Position numbers and translations under genes: made by a program
The notes under the pieces: generated by a model
Told to the model about the DNA's origin: nothing
The model's input: the letters and a program-made list of their open reading frames with translations, nothing else
Database searches by the model: none
Assembly: GCF_001202025.1 (NCBI RefSeq)
Contig: NZ_LGHS01000046.1
Coordinates: 186,001-250,000, forward strand
Length of the DNA stretch: 64,000 nt
Direction: 5' to 3'
From: Pseudorhodobacter aquimaris
Lineage (GTDB): Bacteria > Pseudomonadota > Alphaproteobacteria > Rhodobacterales > Rhodobacteraceae
Shown here: piece after piece, positions 1-8,957 of the stretch
Layout of the letters: every line of letters begins with the position of its first letter
Numbering within the stretch: position 1 is the stretch's first letter

Positions 1-483
1 GTCACGAATGAGAAGGTGTTTGAACAGTTCAAGGATGATCCAAGCGATCCGCTGTCTTATTTCCGCGACATCTCTACCTTTGGTGGCTGTACGGCGGGGC
101 CTGCGGCGGCGCTGGAAAACCTGCGGATTCTTGAGGATGAGGACCTGTTGGGCAATACCCTGAAGATGGAAGCGCGGCTGATGGGCAATCTGCACAACCT
201 GATGGACAAGCATCGGGTGATTGGGGATGTGCGCGGCAAGGGCCTGTTCTGTGGTGCCGAGCTGGTTTCGGACCGTGAGACCAAAGAACCGGCCGATGAA
301 AAGCGGGTTGCCGCCGTGGTTGCCGATTGTGCCGCCCAGGGCGTGTTGATCGGGATGACCAACCGCAGCCTGACGGGATTGAACAATACGCTGTGCCTTT
401 CGCCGGCCCTGATCGCCAATGCGGATGATATCGACCAGATCACCAATGCGATCGACAAGGCATTGACCAAGGTGTTTTCCTGA
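1..483 (+). CDS. tpa: Taurine--pyruvate aminotransferase, C-terminal part
   Basis: The reading frame is open from base 1, so this is the last 160 codons of a class III PLP-dependent aminotransferase whose start lies outside the window. The remaining part carries the family's small C-terminal domain, including a GDVRGKGLFCGAEL stretch and the conserved ISTFGGCTAGPAAALENLRI region that I associate with taurine-pyruvate aminotransferase. Tpa moves the amino group of taurine to pyruvate, giving sulfoacetaldehyde and alanine in the cytoplasm. The downstream same-strand MocR-type regulator fits a tpa-tauR arrangement. Another omega-amino-acid:pyruvate aminotransferase is possible because the catalytic lysine region is missing from the window. 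Confidence 0.8.
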   Translation, partial: VTNEKVFEQFKDDPSDPLSYFRDISTFGGCTAGPAAALENLRILEDEDLLGNTLKMEARLMGNLHNLMDKHRVIGDVRGKGLFCGAELVSDRETKEPADEKRVAAVVADCAAQGVLIGMTNRSLTGLNNTLCLSPALIANADDIDQITNAIDKALTKVFS

Positions 484-506
484 ACACCCCGATTAAGATC
501 ACAAGC

Positions 507-546
507 ACAGCCCGAGAGCCTCGCGTGGTTTCCCGGGCTGTTCTTA
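507..546 (+). terminator. Rho-independent-like terminator after tpa
   Basis: Perfect 8-bp arms ACAGCCCG (507-514) and CGGGCTGT (534-541) enclose a 19-nt loop and are followed by a short T-rich tail. It lies 24 bases after the tpa stop and would separate tpa from tauR. Confidence 0.55.
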
Positions 547-611
547 TGGGTTGACAAACCGGCACCGGTCGCGCGCAACTAGGTCCAGTTGCGTCGTGAC
601 ATGAGGCCAGA

Positions 612-2078
612 ATGGCGATCCCGCCCGAGACATTTTTCCTGCCCGCAAATCTGCAAGGCAGCTTGCAGCAAGGCATCCGGCAGCTGGTTGCCAACGGGAT
701 CGTCGAAGGACGGTTTCGGGCCGGTGAAAAGATGCCCTCCAGCCGCGGTTTGGCGGCGCATCTGGGGGTGAGCCGGATTACCGTGACGCTTGCCTATGCC
801 GATCTGGTTGCCTCGGATTATCTGACATCGCGGGGGCGGTCGGGGTATTTCGTGTCATCAAGCGCCCCCCGTCAGCCAGAGTTCGCGCCGTGCCCGCAGG
901 TCGCCGCCGATCAGGTGGATTATGCCATCCGTACCGGCGCGCGGTTTTCAGGGACAGAGATGCTTAAACGCCCGCCGGATTGGGCAAGCTTTCGTTTCCC
1001 CTTCATTTACGGTCAGGCGGATGCAAGCCTGTTTGATCATCAAAACTGGCGGCAATGCGCGTTGCGGGCCTTGGGCAAGCGTGATTTTGAGGCGCTGACG
1101 AGCGATTATTACGACCGTGATGATCCGTTGCTGATCGAATATATCCTGCGCAACATCCTGCCGCGGCGCGGGATAGAGGCGGGTTCGGGGCAGGTCTTGT
1201 TGACCATGGGCGCCCAGAATGCACTTTGGCTGGCGGGACAGGTCTTGACCGGGCCGGGGGTGCGGACGGTGCTGGAAAACCCCAGCTACCCCAGCCTGCG
1301 CGGGATATTGGCGCAGACGGGCGGCATGGTGGATTGGGTGGATGTCGACAGCGACGGCTTGCCGCCCGAGGCCCTGCCACGGGATGTCGATGTGGTCTTT
1401 ACCACCGCCAGCCACCATTGCCCGACCAATGCGACCATGCCGATGGCGCGCAGGCGGGCGCTGCTGGAGGCGGCAAGCGCGCAGGATTTCGTCATCGTAG
1501 AGGATGATTACGAGTTCGAGATGTCCTTTCTCAAGGCGGTCTCGCCCGCGCTCAAATCCCTCGACCGCGAAGGGCGGGTGATCTATGTGGGGTCCTTCTC
1601 TAAATCGATTTTTCCGGGGCTGCGCTTGGGCTATATTGTCGCCCCCGAAGGTTTCATCCGCGAGGCCCGCGCCCTGCGTGCCCTGACCCTGCGCCATCCG
1701 CCGGGGCATATCCAGCGTACGGCAGCCTATTTCCTGTCACTGGGGCATTATGATGCCTTGGTTAACAGGATGAAACAGGCCTTCAGGCGGCGGCGTCTGG
1801 CCATGGATGAGGCGATTGAGGCGGCGGGCCTTTGTGTGGCCGGGCAGGGGGGTGTGGGGGGCTCCAGTTTCTGGATGGCGGCGCCCGAAGGGGTGGATAC
1901 CGAAATACTGGCGCGGGATCTGCATCATGAGGGTGTCTTGATAGAGCCGGGCCGCGTGTTCTTTGACCCTGCGAATGCCCCGCGCAACTATTACCGGCTG
2001 GCCTATTCGACCATTCCCGCCGGACGGATCGCCGAAGGCATCGACCTGATCGGGGCCGCTATTGCAAAGGCTGTGTAA
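612..2078 (+). CDS. tauR: MocR/GntR-type PLP-dependent transcriptional regulator, probable TauR
   Basis: This 488-residue protein has a winged-helix GntR DNA-binding domain (about residues 10-80, with MPSSRGLAAHLGVSR) fused to a fold-type I aminotransferase domain (about 120-488). The PLP-binding lysine is K331 in SFSKSIFPGLRLGY and the pyridine-nitrogen aspartate lies in VEDDYEFE near residue 298. MocR proteins such as TauR use PLP as a cofactor and activate taurine genes in Rhodobacter. It lies 128 bases downstream of tpa on the same strand, which is the main reason for the TauR name. A GabR or PdxR role cannot be excluded from sequence alone. Confidence 0.8.
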   Translation: MAIPPETFFLPANLQGSLQQGIRQLVANGIVEGRFRAGEKMPSSRGLAAHLGVSRITVTLAYADLVASDYLTSRGRSGYFVSSSAPRQPEFAPCPQVAADQVDYAIRTGARFSGTEMLKRPPDWASFRFPFIYGQADASLFDHQNWRQCALRALGKRDFEALTSDYYDRDDPLLIEYILRNILPRRGIEAGSGQVLLTMGAQNALWLAGQVLTGPGVRTVLENPSYPSLRGILAQTGGMVDWVDVDSDGLPPEALPRDVDVVFTTASHHCPTNATMPMARRRALLEAASAQDFVIVEDDYEFEMSFLKAVSPALKSLDREGRVIYVGSFSKSIFPGLRLGYIVAPEGFIREARALRALTLRHPPGHIQRTAAYFLSLGHYDALVNRMKQAFRRRRLAMDEAIEAAGLCVAGQGGVGGSSFWMAAPEGVDTEILARDLHHEGVLIEPGRVFFDPANAPRNYYRLAYSTIPAGRIAEGIDLIGAAIAKAV

Positions 2079-2148
2079 CTTGTTCCAAATCAAAGTGGCA
2101 AAAATAAACATCTGCTAATTTATGCATGTAAATTTGCTGGAGGCCGAT

Positions 2149-2334
2149 GTGACCCGTCTTATGATGATTCTGTTTTCGATAATCTCGACCACGTTGATGG
2201 GGGTTGGCATGATTGCGGCCCTGACAATGGGCTATGATACGCTGAACCCGCTGTTGGTGGCGATTGCGATCGGCTTTGTCGCGGCCTTTCCGGCAAGCTG
2301 GTTTATCGCGAAACAGATCACCAGCAAGGGTTGA
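2149..2334 (+). CDS. Small two-helix membrane protein conserved in Rhodobacteraceae
   Basis: The 61-residue product has two hydrophobic segments (about residues 5-25 and 33-52), and a short basic tail. The GTG at 2149 is chosen as start because GGAGG at 2139-2143 sits five bases upstream, whereas the ATG at 2122 has no ribosome site. From memory, related short proteins in this family of bacteria are often labelled CTP synthetase; nothing here resembles that enzyme, which is about 540 residues long. Its TGA (2332-2334) directly abuts the stop of the convergent nadK. Function is unknown; an inner membrane location is inferred. Confidence 0.65.
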   Translation: MTRLMMILFSIISTTLMGVGMIAALTMGYDTLNPLLVAIAIGFVAAFPASWFIAKQITSKG

Positions 2335-3096
2335 TCAGGCAAATTGCTCGCGCAGCAGCCGTTCCTCCAATCCGTGTCCCTCATCAAACAAGATGCGGTG
2401 GCGGATGGCAGGTTGGCTGCGGATCTCTACGGCCAGCACATGGGGGACGGACATGCTGTCAGCATCGGCGCGTACCGGGCGCTTGTCGGGCTCCAACACG
2501 TCAAAGCGGACAACAGCGCCCTTGGGCAGCAAGGCCCCCCGCCAGCGACGGGGGCGAAAGGCGGCAATCGCGGTCAGGGCCAGAACCTCGGCGCCAATGG
2601 GCACAATCGGGCCATGCGCCGAAAGATTATAGGCGGTGGACCCAGCCGGCGTGGCGACCAGTGCGCCATCGCAAACCAGTTCGTCCATCCGAATCCGTCC
2701 GTCGACTGAAATACGCAGCTTGGCGGCTTGTGGGCCGGCCCGCAGCATGCTGACCTCATTGATCGCCAGACCGTGCGCCACCCCGCCGCCGATGGTTTCG
2801 GCACGCATGGCCAGCGGGTTCAGCACCTCTTCGCCCGCTTCGGTCAGACGGTCGGGCAGGCCGTCTTCGGTATAGGCGTTCATCAAAAAGCCGATAGTCC
2901 CGCAATTCATCCCGTAAACCGGAATATCCAGTTTTTGCGTCTGATGCAGGGTTTGCAGCATAAAGCCATCGCCGCCAAGGGCCACAATATGGCTGGCCTC
3001 TTCGGGGGGGTGATTGCCATAGCGGGCGGTGAGGGCGCGCAGCGCAGATTGCGCGGCATCGGCCCCGCTGGCCAGAAATGCGATACGTAGCGCCAC
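2335..3096 (-). CDS. nadK: NAD kinase
   Basis: The 253-residue protein phosphorylates NAD to NADP using ATP in the cytoplasm. The diagnostic GGDGFMLQTL motif lies at residues 41-50, followed by GMNCGTIGFLMN and the NEVSMLR segment typical of the NadK fold, then the CDGALVATPAGSTAYNLSA region that binds the nucleotide. The start is the GTG at 3096, preceded by a GGGAAGGGAAA purine run; the upstream ATG at 3285 would add a tail unlike the family. It is divergent from glyA, with about 227 bases between the two starts. Confidence 0.9.
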   Translation of the reverse strand: MALRIAFLASGADAAQSALRALTARYGNHPPEEASHIVALGGDGFMLQTLHQTQKLDIPVYGMNCGTIGFLMNAYTEDGLPDRLTEAGEEVLNPLAMRAETIGGGVAHGLAINEVSMLRAGPQAAKLRISVDGRIRMDELVCDGALVATPAGSTAYNLSAHGPIVPIGAEVLALTAIAAFRPRRWRGALLPKGAVVRFDVLEPDKRPVRADADSMSVPHVLAVEIRSQPAIRHRILFDEGHGLEERLLREQFA

Positions 3097-3154
3097 AGGT
3101 TTCCCTTCCCACGGCCTGCACAGATGCCGACCTTTTGGTGTAGCTTGGGCCAAC

Positions 3155-3178
3155 GCGGGGGAGAGTTTCAACCCCCGC
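3155..3178 (+). other. Hairpin in the glyA 5' leader
   Basis: GCGGGGG (3155-3161) and CCCCCGC (3172-3178) are perfect 7-bp arms around a 10-nt loop, about 145 bases before the glyA start. GGAGAG spans the 5' arm and loop, and CGCCGA and AGGCAAAA follow it. These words also occur in glycine aptamers, but the CTCTC partner is missing, so I do not call a riboswitch. Confidence 0.35.
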
Positions 3179-3323
3179 CGACCCGATTGCAGGCAAAACT
3201 TGTGATGCGGGGGTGGTTTCGGAGCGCAAAGCGGATATCGGGGCGGATTCTTGGCTTCCTCCTGCGGGCAAGCTGCACTAAACAATGGGCAGTCAATCTT
3301 TCCGCCCTGAACAGGAGATGCAT

Positions 3324-4631
3324 ATGAATGCCCCCGTTACCTCCGCCGATACCAGCAAAGGTTTCTTTACCGAGAGCCTTGCCAGCCGCGATCCGGCGCT
3401 CTTTGGGTCGATCACGGATGAGCTGGGCCGCCAGCGCAACGAGATCGAGCTGATCGCCTCGGAAAATATCGTGTCGCGCGCTGTGATGGAGGCGCAAGGC
3501 TCGGTGATGACCAATAAATATGCCGAAGGGTATCCCGGCCGTCGCTATTACGGCGGGTGCCAATTTGTTGACGTGGCCGAGAATCTGGCGATTGACCGGG
3601 CCAAGGAGCTTTTTGGCTGTGATTTCGCCAATGTTCAGCCCAATTCGGGGTCGCAGGCCAACCAGGGCGTATTTACCGCGCTGATCAAACCCGGTGATAC
3701 CATCTTGGGCATGTCGCTGGATGCGGGTGGGCACTTGACCCATGGTGCAGCACCAAACCAGTCGGGCAAATGGTTCAACGCGGTGCAATACGGCGTGCTG
3801 CAAGGCAGCCTGCTGCCCGATTACGACCAGATCGAGGCCTTGGCGCTGGAGCATAAGCCCGCGATGATCATCGCGGGTGGCTCGGCCATTCCGCGTATTC
3901 TGGACTTTGCCCGTTTTCGTGCGATTGCCGATAAGGTCGGGGCGTATTTTCTTGTCGATATGGCGCATTTTGCAGGCATGGTTGCATCGGGTCATTACCC
4001 AAGCCCCTTCCCCCATGCGCATGTGGCCACCACGACCACGCATAAAACCTTGCGCGGGCCGCGTGGCGGGATGATCCTGACCAATGACGAAGCGATCGCG
4101 AAAAAGGTCAACTCCGCGATCTTCCCGGGTATTCAGGGCGGCCCCTTGATGCATGTAATCGCCGCAAAGGCAGTCGCCTTTGGTGAGGCGCTGCGCCCTG
4201 ATTTCAAGGACTATCAGGCGCAGGTGATCAAAAACGCACAGGCATTGGCGGACCAGCTGATGAAAGGCGGGCTTGGCACCGTGACGGGCGGCACCGATAC
4301 GCATTTGATGTTGGTCGACCTGCGCCCCAAAGGTGTAAAGGGCAATGCGACCGAAAAGGCTTTGGGCCGCGCGCATATCACCTGCAACAAGAACGGCATT
4401 CCGTTTGATACCGAAAAGCCGACAATCACCTCGGGTATCCGCCTTGGTTCACCCGCAGGCACCACCCGCGGGTTCGGAGAGGCCGAATTCCGCCAGATCG
4501 GTGACTGGATTGTGGAAGTGGTCGACGGTTTGGCCGCGAATGGCGAAGAGGGCAACGCCGCGACCGAGGCCGCAGTCAAAGCCAAGGTAGAGGCGCTTTG
4601 CGCGCGTTTCCCGATTTACCCTGATCTGTGA
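3324..4631 (+). CDS. glyA: Serine hydroxymethyltransferase
   Basis: The 435-residue cytoplasmic PLP enzyme interconverts serine and glycine with tetrahydrofolate and is the main source of one-carbon units. The PLP lysine is K241 in [14 protein letters not shown], and the [12 protein letters not shown] and [14 protein letters not shown] segments of the family are intact. The start at 3324 lies six bases after AGGAG (3313-3317); the ATG at 3318 abuts that site with no spacing. Length is normal for the family. It is monocistronic, with a hairpin terminator directly after the stop. Confidence 0.96.
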   Translation: MNAPVTSADTSKGFFTESLASRDPALFGSITDELGRQRNEIELIASENIVSRAVMEAQGSVMTNKYAEGYPGRRYYGGCQFVDVAENLAIDRAKELFGCDFANVQPNSGSQANQGVFTALIKPGDTILGMSLDAGGHLTHGAAPNQSGKWFNAVQYGVLQGSLLPDYDQIEALALEHKPAMIIAGGSAIPRILDFARFRAIADKVGAYFLVDMAHFAGMVASGHYPSPFPHAHVATTTTHKTLRGPRGGMILTNDEAIAKKVNSAIFPGIQGGPLMHVIAAKAVAFGEALRPDFKDYQAQVIKNAQALADQLMKGGLGTVTGGTDTHLMLVDLRPKGVKGNATEKALGRAHITCNKNGIPFDTEKPTITSGIRLGSPAGTTRGFGEAEFRQIGDWIVEVVDGLAANGEEGNAATEAAVKAKVEALCARFPIYPDL

Positions 4632-4638
4632 TGCATAG

Positions 4639-4666
4639 GGCGCGGCAGCAATGTCGCGCCTTTTTT
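4639..4666 (+). terminator. Rho-independent terminator of glyA
   Basis: GGCGCG (4639-4644) pairs with CGCGCC (4655-4660) around a 10-nt loop and is followed by six T residues (4661-4666), eight bases after the glyA stop. Confidence 0.8.
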
Positions 4667-4672
4667 AACCCG

Positions 4673-5044
4673 TTACAAAAAACCCCGCCACATCAGTACC
4701 GCCAAAAGCACAGCCATCACGATAAGCAGGCTGAACAGAATGGATGTGGACACACCCATAAGCACACCTCGCAAACGATACCCCCGGTTCAGCGCATTTA
4801 GGTATCTCACGCATATATCGTAATTTGCAGCAACGCTTTCCTCATCTATCTGCAAAAGCAGCTTGGGGTTCTGGGCCTGATGCGCGGCTTCGGCGAGGGC
4901 GCGGGCGGCCATGCGTTCCCGTCTTGGCAGACGGCGACCCGCACGGTCCAGTTTGTCGGCCAGATCCTGACCTTTGATGTGCATGCGGTCGGTCAAAAGG
5001 ACCGAAATCCGCTCTGCCAATTGACGCGTTGTGGCTGCACTCAT
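4673..5044 (-). CDS. Conserved hypothetical protein with a C-terminal membrane anchor
   Basis: The 123-residue product has a basic, helical N-terminal half (residues about 1-75, many Arg, Lys and Ala) and one strongly hydrophobic segment near the C-terminus (about 95-119) followed by a short WRGFL tail. The soluble part should therefore face the cytoplasm in a tail-anchored arrangement. The ATG at 5044 is chosen because AAGGTGCGGAAC precedes it; the longer frame to 5098 has no clear ribosome site. I do not recognise the family. It is convergent with glyA and divergent from the hydrolase gene at 5129. Confidence 0.6.
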   Translation of the reverse strand: MSAATTRQLAERISVLLTDRMHIKGQDLADKLDRAGRRLPRRERMAARALAEAAHQAQNPKLLLQIDEESVAANYDICVRYLNALNRGYRLRGVLMGVSTSILFSLLIVMAVLLAVLMWRGFL

Positions 5045-5128
5045 GTTCCGCACCTTTTGAATTTCATCGTAGCTTGTGCTGTTCAACGGCACTGGCACAG
5101 CTTTGGGTGCTAGTCTATATATAGGCCT

Positions 5129-5899
5129 ATGCTAAACATAGTCTTACACCCCGCCCATTCGCCCTCTACGCTGCCGCCTTTGTTGATCGTGCATGGTCTG
5201 TTCGGCTCGGCGCGTAACTGGGGTGTGATCGCGCGGCGGATGGCGGCTGACCGTGAGGTGCTGGCCGTGGACATGCGCAACCATGGGGAAAGCCCGTGGA
5301 TGCCCGCGCAGAGCTATGCCGATATGGCCGCGGATCTGGCCGAGGTGATTGCTGCGCACGGCGGGCGGATGGATGTGATGGGGCATTCGATGGGGGGCAA
5401 GGCGGCGATGCAATTGGCCCTGACGCATGGCGATATGGTGGACCGGTTGATTGTGGCCGATATCGCGCCGGTCGCCTATTCCCATGATCAAAGCCAGCAT
5501 ATCCACGCGATGCGCGCATTGGACCTGACCGGCCTGAGCGCCCGATCAGAGGCGGACCGGAGGCTGGCGGCCCAAATGGATGATCCGGCGCTGCGGGCCT
5601 TTTTCCTGCAATCGCTGGACCTCAAGGCCGACCCTGTGCGTTGGCGGCTCAATCTAGATGTGCTGGAGGCAGAGATGGCATCGATCACCGGCTGGCCGGG
5701 CACCACGGGCCGGTTTGACGGGTCGGCTCTGTTCCTGGCGGGCGGCGACAGCACCTATATCCTGCCTGAGCATCGTCCAGCCATCCGCGATCTGTTCCCT
5801 GCGGCCCGCCTTGCAAAGATCCCGAACGCCGGCCATTGGCTCCACGCCGAAAAACCGCGCGAGTTTGAGGAAACCATGCGGATCTTTCTGGCGCGTTAA
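5129..5899 (+). CDS. Alpha/beta-fold hydrolase, YbfF/ABHD11-like esterase
   Basis: A 256-residue single-domain alpha/beta hydrolase. The oxyanion segment HGLFGS is at residues 22-27, the nucleophile elbow GHSMGG gives S87, and the catalytic histidine is H236 in NAGHWLH. The DMRNHGESP segment is typical of the YbfF/ABHD11 branch, which hydrolyses short acyl esters. No signal peptide is visible, so it should be cytoplasmic. The physiological substrate cannot be read from sequence. Its stop overlaps the stop of the convergent response regulator by four bases (5896-5899). Confidence 0.85.
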   Translation: MLNIVLHPAHSPSTLPPLLIVHGLFGSARNWGVIARRMAADREVLAVDMRNHGESPWMPAQSYADMAADLAEVIAAHGGRMDVMGHSMGGKAAMQLALTHGDMVDRLIVADIAPVAYSHDQSQHIHAMRALDLTGLSARSEADRRLAAQMDDPALRAFFLQSLDLKADPVRWRLNLDVLEAEMASITGWPGTTGRFDGSALFLAGGDSTYILPEHRPAIRDLFPAARLAKIPNAGHWLHAEKPREFEETMRIFLAR

Positions 5900-7335
5900 T
5901 TTGTCGGCTCGGCCTTGGCCCATTGTTCCAGTTTACGGTAAAGCGTGGAGGGCGATACATCCAGAACCCGTGCGGCGCGTGGCACGGAACCTGAATAAAG
6001 CTCCAGCGTGGCCTCGATGATCCGGCGTTCCACCTCAGCCAGCGGAAGGCCCATCAGCTCAGTCAACCCGACCCCGGTTTCGGCCTTGGGTTGGATGGGT
6101 AAGGCATTAGTTCTGGCGGCGATATCGTCGGGCAGCATATAGGGCTGCACCTCGGTGCCATCATAGAGCACGGCGACATTGCGCATGACGTTCAAAACCT
6201 GACGCACGTTTCCGGGCCATGTCATCTCACGAAACATGCTGCGCACCTGTGGCGACAGGCTGGTAAAGCTTCGCCCCTCCTCATTGGCAAAGCGTTGCAG
6301 GGCGGTTTCGGCAATCTCGATCACATCATCGCCGCGATCCCGCAGCGGGGGCATATGGATCGGGATCACATACAGCCGATAATAGAGATCCTCACGGAAC
6401 TCGCCGCGGCGCACCGCTTCGGCGGGGTCGCGGTTGGTGGCACAGATGATCCGCACATTCACCTTGCGCGGTCTTGTGGCCCCCACGGGCTGCACGGTGG
6501 ATGTCTGCAAAAAGCGCAATAGTTTGGTTTGCAGGGCGGGCAGCATTTCGCAAACCTCGTCCAGAAACAAGGTGCCGCCATCGGCCGCTGCTGCGGCCCC
6601 CAGCTTGTCCGATACAGCGCCTGTGAACGACCCCTTCAGGTGGCCAAAGACCTCGGATTCCAGAAGGTCTGCCGGTATCGCACCGCAGTTCAACGCGATA
6701 AAGGGCCCTTGTTTGCGCGGGGATTTCTGGTGTACGGCCAGCGCGCAAAGCTCTTTGCCGGTGCCGCTTTCGCCAGTGATGAAAACCGTGGCCATGCTCT
6801 GCGCGACCGAGCCAATCTTGGCATGAACTTGTGCCATCGCCGCCGAGGAGCCGATGAAGGCGCCGTCGGGCAGGTCGCTGGGTTGGCGCATGATGGTGCG
6901 CGGCTGGATCGGCGCAGCTTCTGTGTCGCGCAGAGCGTTGTCGATGCTGGACAGAAATCGCCCTTCCTCAATCGGTTTCACCAAAAACTCATGTGCGCCT
7001 GCACGCATCGCCTCTACGGCCTTGTTGATGGTGCCATTCGCGGTGATGACGATGACAATGACATTGGGCTGCCGCGCCAGCATATCCTGCATCAGGTCCA
7101 GCCCGTCACGATCGGGTAGTGTCAGGTCCAAAAGCACGATGCTGGGCTTTTCACTGTTAAACAAGGCCAGCCCTTCGGCGGCAGTGGCGGCGCAAACCAC
7201 GCGGTGCCCGGCATTGATCAATATGGTGCGATAGACCATTTGCAACGAGATCGTATCCTCGATCAGCAAAATAGGGGCGCTGCTGCCGACTTTCGCCCTG
7301 CCGTGTACGGAGGGCGCTGTGGGGGGGGTGATCAT
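5896..7335 (-). CDS. Sigma-54-dependent response regulator (NtrC/LuxO type)
   Basis: The 479-residue protein has a receiver domain (about 21-140) with phospho-acceptor D70 in VLLDLTLPD, an AAA+ domain (about 160-390) with Walker A GESGTGKE (188-195), Walker B GGTLFLDEV (253-261), and a C-terminal Fis-type helix-turn-helix (about 440-475). The sigma-54 contact loop reads GSFTGA at 235-240 rather than the commoner GAFTGA. It should activate sigma-54 promoters when phosphorylated. Its ATG overlaps the stop of the upstream hybrid kinase by four bases, so the kinase is the obvious partner. Target genes are unknown. Confidence 0.9.
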   Translation of the reverse strand: MITPPTAPSVHGRAKVGSSAPILLIEDTISLQMVYRTILINAGHRVVCAATAAEGLALFNSEKPSIVLLDLTLPDRDGLDLMQDMLARQPNVIVIVITANGTINKAVEAMRAGAHEFLVKPIEEGRFLSSIDNALRDTEAAPIQPRTIMRQPSDLPDGAFIGSSAAMAQVHAKIGSVAQSMATVFITGESGTGKELCALAVHQKSPRKQGPFIALNCGAIPADLLESEVFGHLKGSFTGAVSDKLGAAAAADGGTLFLDEVCEMLPALQTKLLRFLQTSTVQPVGATRPRKVNVRIICATNRDPAEAVRRGEFREDLYYRLYVIPIHMPPLRDRGDDVIEIAETALQRFANEEGRSFTSLSPQVRSMFREMTWPGNVRQVLNVMRNVAVLYDGTEVQPYMLPDDIAARTNALPIQPKAETGVGLTELMGLPLAEVERRIIEATLELYSGSVPRAARVLDVSPSTLYRKLEQWAKAEPTN

Positions 7336-8786
7336 GAAGGGGCCAGATGTTGCAGTTTAACAAAGTGGATGAAGGCGAGCAGATCGGCGACGCCTTGCAT
7401 GACATCCGCTGTCAGGGCCGCTATCTGATCTTGGTCAGAGGCATTGGCAGCATGGTTGAAGCTGCGGGCCGTGGCCTCAAGATCGGTGGCGCCCGCCGTT
7501 CCTGCCAGCGCGATCAATGTATGGGATGCCGCGCGCAGGCTGTGCCAATCATGGGTCGGCAGTGCCGCGGCCAGTTGGGCCTGTACCTCCTCAAGGTCGG
7601 CCTGAAACTGGGCGACCAGCTCTGCCGCGGCCACGGGGCCTGCGATGTCAAGCAAATGCAGGAAGGCATCCGACTGGACGGGGGTTGTTTCCCCCATGCG
7701 GATTTCCGTGATGAGGTGGTCGGCCGAGGTGATCGGCTTGCTCAGAACCAGGTCTGCCCCCGCCGCCTTCGCGCGCGTGTTGAACTCAGCAGAGCGGTAG
7801 GCCGTCAGGATCGCGATGCGAGGTCGCTGGGGGCGTTTGACCAGATCGGCGCAAATCTGTAGCCCGGATTTTCCCGGCAGCTCTTGGTCCAGCAGGACAA
7901 GGTCGAAGTTCTCAACCTCTAATATGGCAGCGGCGGCCAGCCCATCTTGGGCAATCGTGGCATGCGCACCGCATTGTGTAACCATCTGTTCCAGAAACAA
8001 TGCCTGCGAGGTACTGTCTTCGGCGATCAACACGCGCTTGCCTTCAAGCAGGGTCGGCTGCTCGGCCGGGGCGGTGGGCTGGTTGGTCAAGACGGTCACC
8101 GGCAAATGGAATTCGGCAAGCCCGCCCCCGCTGTCAGGATTGCGAAGAACGATCCGCGCGCGAATACGCTGTGCGAGGGTCTGCACGATCCGCAGCCCAA
8201 GGCCATGCCCCGCGGCAGTTTGCCAAAGCGGAAGCGCGCTTTCGCTGGAGGTTGGGCGTGGATGTGTCAGCGATTCAGGAAAGCCCGGGCCATGGTCCCG
8301 GACTGTGAAAAGCAATTGGGTCGGGCTGGGGTGGCTGATCTCTACGGTGACGGGCTGCCCGCCGGAATGTGTTACGGCATTGCTGATCAGGTTGGACAAG
8401 ATCCGCTCTACGGCGGCACGGTCGCAGATCACGCTGTCCGGAAGGTCGGGGTGAAGCGTGATTTCAACAGCAACCCGTGAATCGTCATCATAGGTCCAGC
8501 GGCGGGAAACGCTTTCGAGTAGCTTGGCGAGCAGCACGGGCTTGGGCCGCGGCAGGGCCGGCGCCTGGGTCAGCAAAGTCGTCATCCCGTCCTCGAACAG
8601 GCGCGCCAGTCCCTTGCTGGCGGCACGTGTGCGATAGAGTTGCTGGCGATCTTTTGGAGCAAGTCCCTGATCCTCGATCAGCGAGAGCCCGGCCAGGATA
8701 TCGGCAAGCGCTGACTGAATGTCATGCCCCAAAAGCGCCATCTCTTCTGTCATCGGATCGCCATCGGGGCTTGGTTGGTTAATCAT
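7332..8786 (-). CDS. Soluble hybrid histidine kinase with receiver and HPt domains
   Basis: The 484-residue protein begins almost directly with a dimerisation/phosphoacceptor helix (H21 in LLGHDIQSALADI), then a HATPase domain (about 85-232, with DHGPGFP and GHGLGL boxes), a receiver domain (about 250-365, D300 in VLLDQELPG), and a C-terminal HPt domain (H422 in RAASHTLIALAG). No membrane segment or recognisable sensor domain precedes H21. All four elements of a His-Asp-His relay are present, and the final Asp is presumably D70 of the response regulator encoded next. ATG 8786 is preferred to TTG 8795, which is too close to the AAGGG site. Confidence 0.88.
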   Translation of the reverse strand: MINQPSPDGDPMTEEMALLGHDIQSALADILAGLSLIEDQGLAPKDRQQLYRTRAASKGLARLFEDGMTTLLTQAPALPRPKPVLLAKLLESVSRRWTYDDDSRVAVEITLHPDLPDSVICDRAAVERILSNLISNAVTHSGGQPVTVEISHPSPTQLLFTVRDHGPGFPESLTHPRPTSSESALPLWQTAAGHGLGLRIVQTLAQRIRARIVLRNPDSGGGLAEFHLPVTVLTNQPTAPAEQPTLLEGKRVLIAEDSTSQALFLEQMVTQCGAHATIAQDGLAAAAILEVENFDLVLLDQELPGKSGLQICADLVKRPQRPRIAILTAYRSAEFNTRAKAAGADLVLSKPITSADHLITEIRMGETTPVQSDAFLHLLDIAGPVAAAELVAQFQADLEEVQAQLAAALPTHDWHSLRAASHTLIALAGTAGATDLEATARSFNHAANASDQDQIAALTADVMQGVADLLAFIHFVKLQHLAPS

Positions 8787-8957
8787 TGTTTGCAAACCCT
8801 TACGCGCCCCAATCTATGGTTGAATTTGGGGCAAAAACCTTTGGTCACTACTCTGACCAAGGGTTACTTAGCGCGGGATTAATGTCTAGACACTATTCGT
8901 AGTTAATATTCCCTCTTGACGTGTATCGGAATGTGTGAGTGCGCGCAAAAGCCTATC

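Noticed and set aside
3155-3220. Glycine riboswitch upstream of glyA
   Set aside because: The words GGAGAG and AGGCAAAA are present, but the CTCTC strand and the GAAGG core needed for the aptamer are missing.
3168-4376. Minus-strand frame of 402 codons opposite glyA
   Set aside because: Shadow of glyA; no motif and no plausible start signal.
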